Assembly (NCBI GenBank): GCA_027943335.1
Contig: BSBK01005139.1
Location: forward strand, 744,001 to 808,000
DNA: 64,000 bases
DNA from: Chamaecyparis obtusa
Lineage: Eukaryota; Streptophyta; Pinopsida; Cupressales; Cupressaceae
Direction: 5' to 3'
The notes under the pieces are model-generated. The model did not search any database. It was given only the letters and a program-made list of their open reading frames with translations, and was not told the origin of the DNA. Numbering within the stretch: position 1 is the first letter of the stretch; each line of letters begins with the position of its first letter. This document shows positions 32,545-45,167 of the stretch, piece after piece. The position numbers were made by a program, and so were the translations under genes.

Positions 32545-35130
32545 AATGGAAAAATATTCATTATAAACACATGCTAACTTATTAGTATTGTTTTAATATA
32601 TAATATTATTACTCTCTTAAATGGAAGTCAAAATTCCATATGGGTGCATATGTATATGAATTTGAGAAAATATTATTTAAGCCATGATATGGTATATGTG
32701 GCACAGTGGAATGAAATTAAAATAGGAATCTAATGAAATGAACAACATCCTCATTTAGAATTCATAAGCATATTTAAGGTTGGGTAAATATCTTGGCCCA
32801 CGACATGGAAGAGTGGCGTGGAGGGAACCACCTCTTATTAATAGGAAATTACGACTAAATATATTGAAATGAAAAGGAATTTGGAAAGCATTTCAAAGGA
32901 ATGGTTGTATACAAACAATTGGATCATTTTTTTATGATTCATTCACATGCATGGAGAGAACGAAAAAAGGTTCACAATATAAAAAGGAAGGAAAACATAT
33001 TCTGCTTACGGAAGGAGAGAATTAGATTTGTCTCTTAAGTAGGAAAATCAACATTTTCAGACAGGCATGTCTATTCTTGTTTATTGTTTTCTCAAGCTCT
33101 TTTTACCAGCAAAATTCTAGTTCTGTATGCACATTACAAGACCATATTTTCTTGATAATTTAAGGAAATTTAGAATTGCACAGCTGTTTGAGAATACCAT
33201 AGTAGGAAAAGAGTATATCTCATTAAATAATAAGAAAATACACAAATATGGCTCTATTATTTAGAAAAAAATTCCGGCCAAGTACTCTTTGTATATTTAC
33301 TTGTTAAAAAAAAGGTTTTTTTATATACCAACTCCAAGTTCATGGAGTATATAAATTTTTTTAGGAAAATGTTGGCAAAAACTGCCTTGTCATTCATGAT
33401 TTATTTTAGACTCAACTTGAGTCAGATGAGACCAAGTTGTGATTTGTCTTTGTGCAAACACAATTCTCATTCACATGAGTTTGAACTAGTTAACTAATGA
33501 TTGTGCTAAAATAATTCAATTGCTATTCTTTATATACTTGTATCTAACTGGTAAAAGTAATTAGAGTGTAGAGAGTTTGTGGAAAGGTAGTACTTAGATG
33601 CAAGCATGAAAAGTGCAGAGATAACAACACTTTCATGAGAGTATGAAGTGTTAGAAATTCCATTAACTCTATATATGGAAAGTATTGTTACCATTCAAGA
33701 AAAGATAAATGGTTGAAGTCTAAATTCATGCTAATTTAATTGTAGAACTATAAAACAAAAATGTATATTCTTACACACACATACATATATATGCATACAT
33801 GTAGTATGTATATAGATGTGACCATGGTAATATGGTGCACAACTATATGTGTGTGTATGGAAAATATTCATTATAAACATATGTATTCATTATAAAAGTA
33901 TGCAACCTAAATAGCATTATTTTAACATATAATATTATTATTCTCTTAAATGGAAGTCAAAATTCCAATTGGGTGCATATCTATATGAATTTGAGAAAAT
34001 ATTAGTTTAGCCACACTATGGTATAAGTGGCGTGGTGGAATGAAATTAAAATGGAAATCTAATGAAATGAACAACATCCTCATTCATAATTCATAAGCAT
34101 ATTTAAGATGGGTAAATATCTTGGCTCATTCAGAATGGGTAAATATCTTGGCTCATGAGATGTAATAGCACGGCATGGAATTTGCAATTAAATGTATGAA
34201 AATGAAAAATGAAATGAAAAGGAATTTGTAAAGCATTTCAAAGAAATAGTTGTATACAAATGATTGGATTGATTCATTGATGTCGTGCAAAAAGAGGTTC
34301 GCAATATAAAAAGCAAGGAAAACACACACTACTTACGGAAGGAGGGAATAAGATTTGTCTATTAGGAAAGATATAATTGGAACCTAGAAAAGCATCAAAC
34401 CTATTTTGAAAGGCAACTCAATTTTTTTAGAAATGCATGTCTATTCTTGTTTATTTTTTTCTCAAGTTCTTTTCACTAGCAATATTTTGGTTCTGTATGT
34501 GCATTGGAAGACCATATTTTCTTGAGAATTTAAGAAAATTTAGGAATGCATATCTGTTTGAGAATACCATAGTAGGAAAATAATATCTCTCATCAAATAA
34601 TTAGAAAATACACAAATATGGCTCTATTATAGAAAACATTACTAGCTAAGTATTCTTTTCATATTTATTTGTTAAAAAGGGTTTTTTTTAATAGCAACTC
34701 CAAGTTCATAAAGTTTATAAAAAGTTTAGGAAAATGCTGACAAAAGTTTCCCTATTCATTCATGATTTTTTTTAAGACTCAACTTGAGTCGACTGATACC
34801 AAGCTATGAGTTGTCTATGTGCAAACACAATTCTCTTTTCCATGATTTGTTTCCAACCAATCATCTAATGACTGTGCTAAAATAGTTCAATTATTTTTCT
34901 TTATATACTTGTATCTAACTGGTAAAAGTAATTGGAGTGTAGAGAGTTTGTGGCAAGGTAGTACTTACATGAAAGCATGAAAAGTGCAGAGATAACAACA
35001 CTTTCATGAGAGCATGAAGTTATATGAATGACATTAACCCTATACAAGACAAGTATCGTTACCATTCAAGGAAAAGACAAATGGATGAAGTCAAAATTCA
35101 TGTTAATTTAATTATAGAACTATAAGATAG
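32440..35130. repeat. Two tandem copies of a 1.33-1.37-kb block
   Basis: Landmarks recur in the same order: CTTAAATGGAAGTCAAAATTCC at 32616 and 33945; CAACATCCTCATT; TACGGAAGGAG at about 33007 and 34335; GGTAAAAGTAATT at 33550 and 34921. Identity is roughly 85-90%. The first copy carries a (TA)n run at about 32488-32541 that is missing from the second. This could be two LTRs side by side after recombination, or a plain segmental duplication. No protein is encoded. Confidence 0.75.
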
Positions 35131-36109
35131 AAGTTTAATCGGTTTAAAAACCAAGATAGATAGATAAATATCATTGTTTACAATGGACAACCATGACATG
35201 AACAATTGTGGAAGTGGTATGGCTAGTAAGCGTACATCCCTAGATGACTAATTATAGAAGCTATAAACAAAAATCTTTGTTCATATGATAGCCAAGAATG
35301 AAGGTTCAATGTTACCGATTTCTAATGAATAAGACTTGTCCAAACATCAATATGAAAATGATTATGAACCTCACTATTGATTATGTACATTAAACTAGAA
35401 AAATTAAGACTAGTTAAACCATGAGTCTTGTATGTATATGAACTAGTCTACTACATTTCTATAGGAGATATGTAACAAAGTTAGATTAGGTGAAGAACTA
35501 GACTACATTTCTTAAACAAGGTGTAGTAGAAACCTTGGCCAAGGTGCACTAAACTATACTCGTATTAGTTAGTTCATTTTTCTCTGGATGCATTACCTGG
35601 TCAGGGGTCATACTAGTTAGGAGCATCTATAGAGTATGAATGACTAGAGTTATGTAGGAACATACACTAGTGTCAAACGACTTGTCTCATCACCATGTTT
35701 ACACCCCTTGCGAAGGGTCCAACCACTTTGAGTAGGAAGTGTGCAAGTGGGATCAATAGATCCTTGTTTCGGTGGTAAAAACCTTTGGTGATATTTTCCC
35801 TCCTTGTTACATTGAAGTATTCAAGAAAGAAAGAATGAAATCAATGATGCTAGTGCACTCATAGTAAGATTATGTACTTCATCTTTCATGTTACGTTAAT
35901 TGACAAAGATGATGCATGTTAAATTATCTTTCCTCTTAGTAGTTTTTTGTTCCATTTAGATGCATTTGCTTATTTATGTTTTTTTTTTAAATCACCAGAA
36001 ATTTTATATTGCACTTAATTTATTTTTAATTGTGTTTTATATTGTTTATAGTTCTTTTTGTTTTAGCAGTTAGCTAATTTTATTTATGCTTTAGATGTTT
36101 AGCTTGATA
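35131..36109. other. Right part of the insertion that splits the Gypsy remnant
   Basis: No gene recognised. Gag-like sequence resumes at about 36110, so 31806-36109 is probably one inserted unit. Confidence 0.4.
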
Positions 36110-36520
36110 CAGGAACACACTTTGATTGACAAGGGGATCATTAAGTTGTAAAAAGACCATCCTAATCACCTGAATAATAATAGATCACACTATTACAATA
36201 GAAACAAGAACATCGTTGGTAATGGTGTGATGGATTCTAAAACTATTCAAATGATCATGACTGCTAGTTACAAAAACATACATTAATCCTCCAACACAAG
36301 TGCATGTCAATCCTCCACAAAAGATGTATCATAATCCTCAACTACAAACACGTCATTCTCAAATGAATCAAACTAATGCTAACATGCATGTTCTATATGT
36401 ATAACTTGTGGTGCATTATCTTGTAGTCAAATCACATGCTAAACCTATCAAGAAAAAAATTGGAAAGACGCATCCTCAAGTGGAACTATTTGTCAAAGCA
36501 GAATTGCAAAAAAATATTTA
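36110..36520 (+). pseudogene. Ty3/Gypsy Gag C-terminal remnant
   Basis: Translation gives EHTLIDKGIIKL, then an Asn/Arg-rich stretch (NRSHYYNRNKNIVGNG) and a Pro/Gln/His-rich tail (QVHVNPPQKMYHNPQLQTRHSQMNQTNANM). This is the pattern that follows the capsid domain in Gypsy Gag. Stops interrupt it. It is most simply the continuation of the Gag remnant that ends at 31800. Confidence 0.5.
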
Positions 36521-38260
36521 AATAAAAGTTCATAAGATCCATTGATTATTTTGAGTGGATCCAAGATGGTACTTTTTTCAAATCCCAACGGGGCATTAGA
36601 ATTTATCTTATGAAATGGTATCTATTTCAAAGTTCAATTAGGGTCTTACAACTTGAGACATAGTTTTACTCCTAAGTATAAAAGAGGTGTAAAAGGGAAA
36701 TTGGTTGATTAATCTACTAAGCTCACATTGAGTTGGGCACTAATAAAAAACTATTATGATTCAAAAACAAATTTTGGAAACAAGCTATGCCAAATAGTGT
36801 CTCATAAATAATTTTAAAAAGTTTGACCACCAAGTAATCAAATGTTATCACATCTATGGCTACACATTATTTTTCATATATTATAGACAAGATCTCAATT
36901 TATTATCCATGAAAATATTGAGAAATATAATTAACAGTCCATAAACTCTATGTTACATTTATTCTTCATAAACCTCAATTTTGACCTTTGTATGCCTTGG
37001 TTACTAAATTTCACATGGTAATAAAGGAAAGAGAAGGATATAAAAGTATTTCACATCACCATAATATTGAAAATACATATTCCATGGCCATTTTACCACC
37101 ATAGGATTGCAATGTTTTTCTATGGGTTAGTAAATTTATAATCTATATAGCAAATTTTAAGCAACTACACTCTAATCACTCATTATTTACTATGGTAGAA
37201 TTTTTTGAAAGTTCATTAAAACCATGGTTAGATGATTTAACTAGTGCTAAGCTAAATTTATTACAAAAAATATGGCAATTAAATGCCCCAAGTATGTATT
37301 TTCTTGTTTACTATAGTAATTTAAATTGTAACTGTAATGGTGAGAAATAGGGTTCACTAGCCTATGCATGCAAACTAGGAATCTTAGACCTATTTCTCTT
37401 TTTTTATTTTGAGATGGGTGTGATCCAATCGAATCAAGATATTGGGTACAAAGTGGATTCAATAGTCCCCAGTGACAAGTTGAGAATGATAATACAAATG
37501 TGAAAGAGAAATAAGGAAGCTAAGGTAAAATATGATAAAAAGAGAGTTTTTACGATACACAACAATGTGGAAATCAAGTTCATGGAATTTAGTATTAGAT
37601 TTGAGGATGAAAGATAGAGAGGAATCTACTGTCAAAATATAGGCCAAAATATGAGGGACAACAGTGAGTAGGGTAGTCTTGTCCAAAAAATTTTAGATCT
37701 GCGAAAAGGGGATTTGTAGGTCTTTTGACACTCAATCTAAATGTAGATCCATGTCTCTATAGCCTACCACATGCACAAGATGAATTATTATCTAGGTTGA
37801 TGGGGGTTTTCCTAGGTTAAACTACAGTTTAGGAATTAACTTTGAAAATTAAATAATTTGACATGGAAATGAGAGTGTGCTATTATGTAGCAAAGGCTAG
37901 ATTTAAAAATTGAATTCTTATACATTTATAAGTCTCTTTTTTGTGAGAATCCTCAAGAAGATATTGAAGTTTACTTGTGGGGTTCAATTTATGTAGAGTT
38001 GATCATAGATACCATCATGAATGCTATAGATCTAAATTTTACTCATTAGCTTCAATGCCTTGGATGATGCTTGATCACGTGCTCTTGGAATACTTGAGAT
38101 CTTGAGTGCTTAGTGTAGGATATAGATATGATTGTTTAATGTTCAAATTAGGGAGGTAAGATTTTTTTTATTACCTCTCCCTAGTGTTTTAGATTTTTAA
38201 TTTTGAAGCAAGATGACATGAGAGAGCTTTTCCTGCTCCCACAAGCTAGTCATTAAACCA
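36521..38260. other. Decayed retroelement sequence
   Basis: Probably continues the Gypsy element, but no protease, reverse transcriptase or integrase motif can be read. Minus-strand frames at 37247-37686 have no domain. Confidence 0.35.
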
Positions 38261-38401
38261 TTTGAATTTGGGTCCCCATTATTAGGACAAGGTCAATATG
38301 GGAAACCCTATCTGGGACAAGGTCACCAAGAACAACCGATCTTTGGACAAGGTGCCCAAGGTGGCCTCATACTTCCAATAATTGAAGAGTCAGGGACTTG
38401 A
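38261..38401 (+). pseudogene. Short Gly-Gln repeat coding remnant
   Basis: An open stretch with four spaced (F/L)GQG motifs (LLGQGQYGK, YLGQGHQEQ, IFGQGAQGG) ends at TGA 38399-38401. The order looks protein-coding rather than random and may be a tail of a retroelement Gag, but the family is not recognised. Confidence 0.3.
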
Positions 38402-41400
38402 GGTCTAGAAGATAAAGTAGAAGGCAAAATTAGAACCAATGCAATAAGAATCAAGCATGACCAGACATAGGAGGCTAGGAAAACTAAAGTGAGGCCTAAG
38501 TGAGCACAAAATTGTATGTGGATATAATTTTTTATGGCACAATAACCATGTACAATTTTACACTACTTTTTGTGTCCTTTCCGTAGTGTATTTTCTCCTA
38601 TTGTTTATCCAAGATTAATTCTAGTCATTATACTGCAAAACTAATATCATATATTATCATGGCTATCTGAACATCTATCTTAGAGTTGATTGCACCTAGA
38701 TCACACTTCGTTCAACCTGTTTTATGAGGGAAATGACACTTTGGGTGTCATTGTTCCTCTAATCTATGCTCAATCTAGAATATGTCAGTGCTTGATTCTC
38801 GCCATTCTTTCCTTGATTGCGATGTCTTAATATGACTAATATAGGCCAATCTAATTTAAAAAATAGCTTAAGAAGCTTGTATTTAAGATAATTTTTAAAT
38901 TTATTTTCTTAACATCATCCATCATTCACAGTTCACTACTACAAGCATCCACTCATATCAAGGTGACATTTCATCACATCATATCCTTCAAGCGTTCTTT
39001 AAATCTAAGTATTATGGAGCAACGTATTACAACAATCTTCTTGCAAGAATTATTGTATGATTAATCTCCTTTATGTCTTGTCGTGTCGTATTATTGTATC
39101 ATATTCAAAGAGAATTGCATCATTAACCATAGCTAATTATAGAAAGCTTGAGGTATGAACATTAAGCATTCTACTTCAAATACTTTTTGGGGTTTAACTT
39201 AAGAAAACTCCTATAAACCCAACAAATTTTTTCCTCTTATGTGCAGGTAACAAGATCTAGAGACAAAAAAAATGTAGATTCAAGAGTATGAGATGGAGAC
39301 ATATAGAGCTAACTTTCGCAAAGACGAAAAGACATGGATAATGGTGAGACTTTTTGTTAGTATGTGGCACTTTACCAATGAAAATTTTGGGAGACATTCA
39401 GAAAAACATCTTAATCCAATACTTGATTTTCATTTCTACATTTCAAACATAGGTTTATCTCTATTTATCATTTCTAGATCTATATTTTATGTCTGCATAC
39501 TAGATCTGACACTTCTTGTACATGTTAATTGTACTATCAATTATTCATTATTAGCCCTAACTCTTGCATTCAATTCACATTTTTCCATAGCTCATTTGCA
39601 ACTCAATCAAAGAGGAGTGGAATCCAATCAACTTTCAATTGTATTGAGGTTGAATCTATTGATTTCTTCCCTCTTTAATGTAATTGGAGGTGGAAGTAAG
39701 TTAATTCTTTGTTTATATCACTAAACTTGTGAATCCCTAGTTCTACCACCATTACATTTACCTAAAATTGAGACTCTAATTTGAACCATTTATCAATTGG
39801 TAAATATTAGCCACTAAAATATATGTATATGGTCATTTGATCTATGTGATCATATATGCATGTATTGATTTGATCCATACACGATTATTTTATTTTCTAT
39901 TTAATGTCTAAAGAAAAAATACTTGTTTCATTTAAATTTTCTTAATTATTTTTTAATCATAAAAAACCTTTGTTAAATTATCAAAAACTGAAGGTCCAAG
40001 TAGATTCCCCACTTAATATATTGAGAAACATGTTTATAAATCTAAATAACAACTCCTTACTTTAAATTTCACTCAAATAAATATTTACTAATAAATATAA
40101 TATTAATAAGGATAAACATTTTTTTTTTTTTGCAAAAGTGGACAAGCCATTGTATATATATTTATTATTTTAAAAAAAAAGCATGATTCAAAAAAGCTCA
40201 ACCGGGAAAGAACCAACAAGAAAACTCAGAATCGTCGCTCTGTACAATAGGCGTGTTTGTCGATGTTTACAAAAAGTAACCTCATAGAGGATACAAAAAA
40301 GCTGAATATACAGTCATAGAGACATATATCATAAACTATACATCAACAAAAACATTGTATCAATTGAAACCATTCTTCAATCTTCCTCCATCTCTACAAT
40401 TTCAAGCTCTCCAATGCAACCTTGCCCACTCTTTAACCCAAAGTCATTAATAAACATTAAAAATGATCTAAATATATTTAATTAAAAATATCTAAAATAT
40501 CAATTTGAAACTATTTTATTTATTTAAAATTTATATTACTTTAAAAAAAAGATAAACCTTTACATATTATTTTAAAATTATTATTTTGATAAAATATTTT
40601 ATCCTTTCTTTTTTTAACAAAATAAAATTATTAAATTTAAAATTAATTAAAGTCACAAATTAAAAATTTTAATTCGAATGAAAGTTATAAATTATATATT
40701 TTAATTAATACAATGACATCAACTAACCATATCACATCAAATTTTATAAAATATTTTAAATTGATATTAAAAATCTTTAATAAATGGAAAGATCTCATTT
40801 TCTAACAACTTTAATTAAAATATGTTTATAAAAACTATTCAACATATTACATCAAACTCTATAAAATAGTCTACTATGTTTATATTATTTCATTAGATTG
40901 ACCATATTGCAGGGTGATCAAAAGACAAGGCCCTCCATTTTAATTAGTTTTTAATAAAAATCATTGAACATATTATATCGTATTGTATAAAATATTTTAA
41001 AGATGTTTATATTATTTCATTAAATTAGATCATATTTTAGGCTAACCAAACACAAAGGTCTCATTTTAATTAGTTTTCATGAAAACTAATCTTAGTATAA
41101 TTGATTCCACTCTCTTGTAAGATGATTATAGTAAAACAAATATATATTTCAATATAATATAAATTTTAATTAAATAATTATGTTATAATTATTAGTAAAT
41201 GATTTTTTTATAGATTTAGTATCTTATTACAATTAAATTTATTGGGATACTATTTGATTTAATAGGAACAGATCATTTGTAATTGTTTAGAACATTTAAT
41301 TGTAGAGATACTACTAATATATGAAGAAGTTATAAACATGCAAACATATCATTGAGATGTCACTTGAAAAATTCAAACTTGATCTCCATATTGAATCCTA

Positions 41401-42639
41401 TGACCTTACTGTTTAAATATAATTTTAACTTAATTTTAAAAATTTCAAATTAAACTACATATAGATAAAAATAAATATAACTATCTACCTTTTGTTATTT
41501 ATTTTTATTTATCTAAACTTATGTAGAAAAAACTCTCTATGTCTTCTAAATTGTTCTCTTCATAAAATTAATTTTTTGAAAAGCATTAGATAAAAATAAA
41601 ATAAACAAAAAAATTATATGACCGTATCCAATCTTTGAAAAAGGTGTCAACTCTTGCTCATAGATCATGACATCGTGCTCTAAATTATTGTTTTGGCTAT
41701 TTTTAAATAAAAACAAATAATTTATTTAGTATGATCTTTATTCAATTTTGCTATGATAATTATTGATTCATATCTTTCCATTAATAAATATAAGCTACAA
41801 TAAAAAAATCTCTAATGTTTATTTCATATAAATATTTTTACTAATATTAACTTATACATTACTATCAAATTTAAAATAAAAAGTAAATAGTTTTATTGAT
41901 GTCATCACAAATTTTAAATATTATTGTAGAACACACCTCAACATTAATCAATATTATTTAAACATAACCATCTTATCCATATATAAATAAAGAAATATGA
42001 TTCAAATATATCAATCAACATTAATCTATACTATCACAAAGTCTATCTTGGTGAACCTAACTAATGAGGAACATCCTTATTCCAAATGTGATGCAACTTC
42101 TATTGAGCTCTTATTGCTAAAAAAAGGTTTAGTAACTTGAAAATAAGTTGGCGAGTCTCCAAATTTAGCTTGAACATAATGCGCAAGTCGGTAAACAAAT
42201 TTTGTTTTACAAGAATATATAACATCCATGACATAGTGCATCATTAACTAAGCAACATAAGAAAATCCAAGCATAAAAAGAACAATCCTCAAGAAATCAT
42301 GCACAAGAAGAAGACTAAATCACTTCCAAGGATTCTATGACTAATACAAACATATAGCAAGAATGGAAAGAACATACTCAAGCCATCACATGAGGTTCCA
42401 TAACATGTACACAAACCTCATGAATCAAGGCTGGACCATTGTCAACGGTCACCAATTGATGAGGTTAATCCATCCTTGTAGAAAATCAATTTTGAGTTAT
42501 GATTAAAGCCTAAAAAATGGAAAGTACTCAAAATCTCATCATAATAAATCCAAATACAAATTGTGAGTATATGGAAGCCACCCAAGGAAAAAGGGTATCC
42601 AAATAAGTAATTACATTTTTAGCAGACCCTTGGGAAGTA
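38402..42639. other. Very AT-rich spacer
   Basis: From about 39720 to 41950 the sequence is strongly AT-rich, with long A and T runs. A 143-codon hydrophobic frame at 39293-39724 (plus) shows no signal peptide logic, domain or homologue that I recognise, and I treat it as chance. Nothing else is visible. Confidence 0.4.
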
Positions 42640-42835
42640 TTGACTATTTTGTATGCACTAAAGTGTATGTTAAAAGATTAGGTGTATGTACTAAAAGATG
42701 AGGTGCATGAGCTAAGATGTGAAGGGTATGTAGTAATCTGAGAGGCATATGCACAAATTTGTAGGGCATATGTGCTAAACTATAGGGTATATGCGCTAAA
42801 ATATAGGGCATATGTGTTGATCAAATCCTACAAAG
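42640..42835. repeat. Degenerate minisatellite, about 22-25-bp unit
   Basis: Units of the form CTAAAATATAGGGCATATG(T/C)G recur eight or nine times with growing divergence leftwards. They resemble the GCGCACTATG and GGGCATGTGCCC tracts at 16610-16700 and 21900-21980. Confidence 0.6.
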
Positions 42836-45167
42836 TGCATTTGGCCTAAAACAAGAATGGAAGAGGTTTTATTAGTTCAACAATCTGGTAGGCTTTCTGA
42901 CACCAATCCAATAAAATTTTTGTTCTAGATAAACACAAAAAAATGAGAAGCATAACGGTAAAAAACCCAATATGAAAAACCCCAGCTACTCATAGACAAC
43001 CAACCAAGTAACAAAAAACCACAAGAATGTGGGGGAGTACTAACTCTCATCCCATGAAAATTTATAAAAAATAAATGGCTTAAACATCTAATAAATAAAA
43101 TAAGAGAAGCCCTACCTTGTAGCTAGAGGAGAAACCTAAAAAGATGAGGAATAAAGTAAATTCCATGCAGAATCCTAAAGAAGCTCCATACAAACAGGAG
43201 TATTCGTGACATGGTTCCAATGAGCTTCTACTGACGAGAAATTGAAAACCTAATCAATCACAATGAACATAAGACTGAATTTATCCAAAATAATTTGGAG
43301 CAAATTCCAAATTCTTCATAACTCCAAAGTGTAAAAGTGAGTTAAACAAATCCTTTTTCAAATAAATAGCACTTTTATCCCAAAAGGCCTAAAAGGAAAG
43401 TTAAAATAAATCACTTAAATAATTCTCATGAACTATTGAATTTTCCAAATTAAATTGAATTTGTTCCAATGAAATGGAATTTGATTATGGAAAATTAGCT
43501 GACAATTAAATTAAATCTCCAAACACATAAAATTAGCATTTTAATTAATCCTCTTCTACAACAACTTCGAGAACTCTAATGCACAAGCATGCCACTGGTT
43601 GATCAAAAAATGCATCATGAAGTCTAGATTTACCAACACATACTGAAGGAGTGACATTATAAACACATGTAAATCATCCATACAAGAATGATATTGGCTC
43701 AAAAATTAAAGACCAAAGTTACTATCTCCTATACCACTGTTGGGGGTATAAATACACTTAATTGTTGCAACTCAGGCATAATATGTCTAGTACCTATTCA
43801 CTAAAACATGCAAACGTTAAGTGTAGCTACTCGCATTTTAAATAGTCGAAGCATGCATAATATAACAGTAAAAATATATAATGGAATACTAACAGTGTAG
43901 TGACACAATCAAACATAAAGAGTGTCATGACACTGGTCACTCAATTTTCTACTCCTTAGCGTACATGTAATTTAAATAAACATTTTATTTAAATATTAAA
44001 ATATTAAAATAATCATTTACAATGACATAAGCATATATCAGTGAAAATAGGCAATTGAAATATCTATCACCACATAAAGAATAGTAAATAAGGAATCAAA
44101 TATAACCATCATAATATATAAGTCCATTGTTCTCGAATGCAAAATACACTAGATATCATCATAAAGCATCATGCCACAACAACATCATCATCATGCAGAT
44201 ATGATCAAATGGTACATTGCAAGATAATCTAACATCGGCTATGATATTGGTAAAGCCAAAATAACATAATGTAATTGAATGCATCTCATCATGCAGATAA
44301 CCAAAAAAATATAATAATAGTATATCTTGGATCAAAATAACCATGAAACATAATGCAATCATGCGAGGCACTATATTCAAACCTTGTTAAAACTTGCAAC
44401 ATGAAAAATTTGTTGAACATACACAAATATTTTCTTTTGAGTCAGTCATACAGCCATATTCTAAGTGTTATTTTTTTTGTTTGCACATCTAGAAAACATA
44501 ATCAACACGGATCCTAAAATATTCCACTAGTTTTTTATCCTAAATTCCTATGATCGCCATACTCCCTACATAATTAGAGTTTCATACCTTACATTTTAGA
44601 ATCATCCTTATATTTAGAGTTTAGAACCTTGCATAGTCATCATTTCAGTTCAAAAATCCAAAAAATTCCAAAAACTTAGCTTGCATATCATAGGGTTAAG
44701 TATTATACTTCCTAGAGTCATTTGCCAAATTAGAATGTGTATTTTCTTAGGAAATTCCTATAGTGGTCTTTCATATTATCTTGAATTCATTTAAATTTTT
44801 ATTACCATCTTTTTCTACTTGCCTTGTCTTAGGCATCTATCAATCTGGTCAACATTTGTCTTAGTCATAGAAACCATTGGAAGAATTAGTCATTTTTGTT
44901 CTACCTTTTGAAGTCAAGATAGTCCTCAATATCATTTGGTTCTTTCCTTATAGAGTTTACCTTTGAAGTTTCTATAATCTCTTAGGTTACAATACCTACA
45001 CCTTCTAGTTAGTCATTCATTCATAGTTTGCATTAGCCTAGGCAAAAAATCTAAAAATCCAAAAAAAAAGGATCTCAACATGGGATTTTAATTATCTTAA
45101 ATCAATGATTAAAAAGTTAGGCATATGTTAAGACACTAGCCCCAAACATGATCAAAATCATATACCT
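42836..45167. other. Spacer with retroelement-like hints
   Basis: CTATACCACTGTTGGGGG at 43732-43749 reads on the minus strand as an LTR end CCCCAACA followed by a TGGTATAG primer-site-like start, but no partner LTR or domain was found. Nothing else. Confidence 0.3.

Noticed and set aside
39293..39724. 143-codon hydrophobic frame
   Set aside because: Lies at the edge of a very AT-rich spacer, has no recognisable domain or partner exon, and its hydrophobicity follows from T-rich codons.
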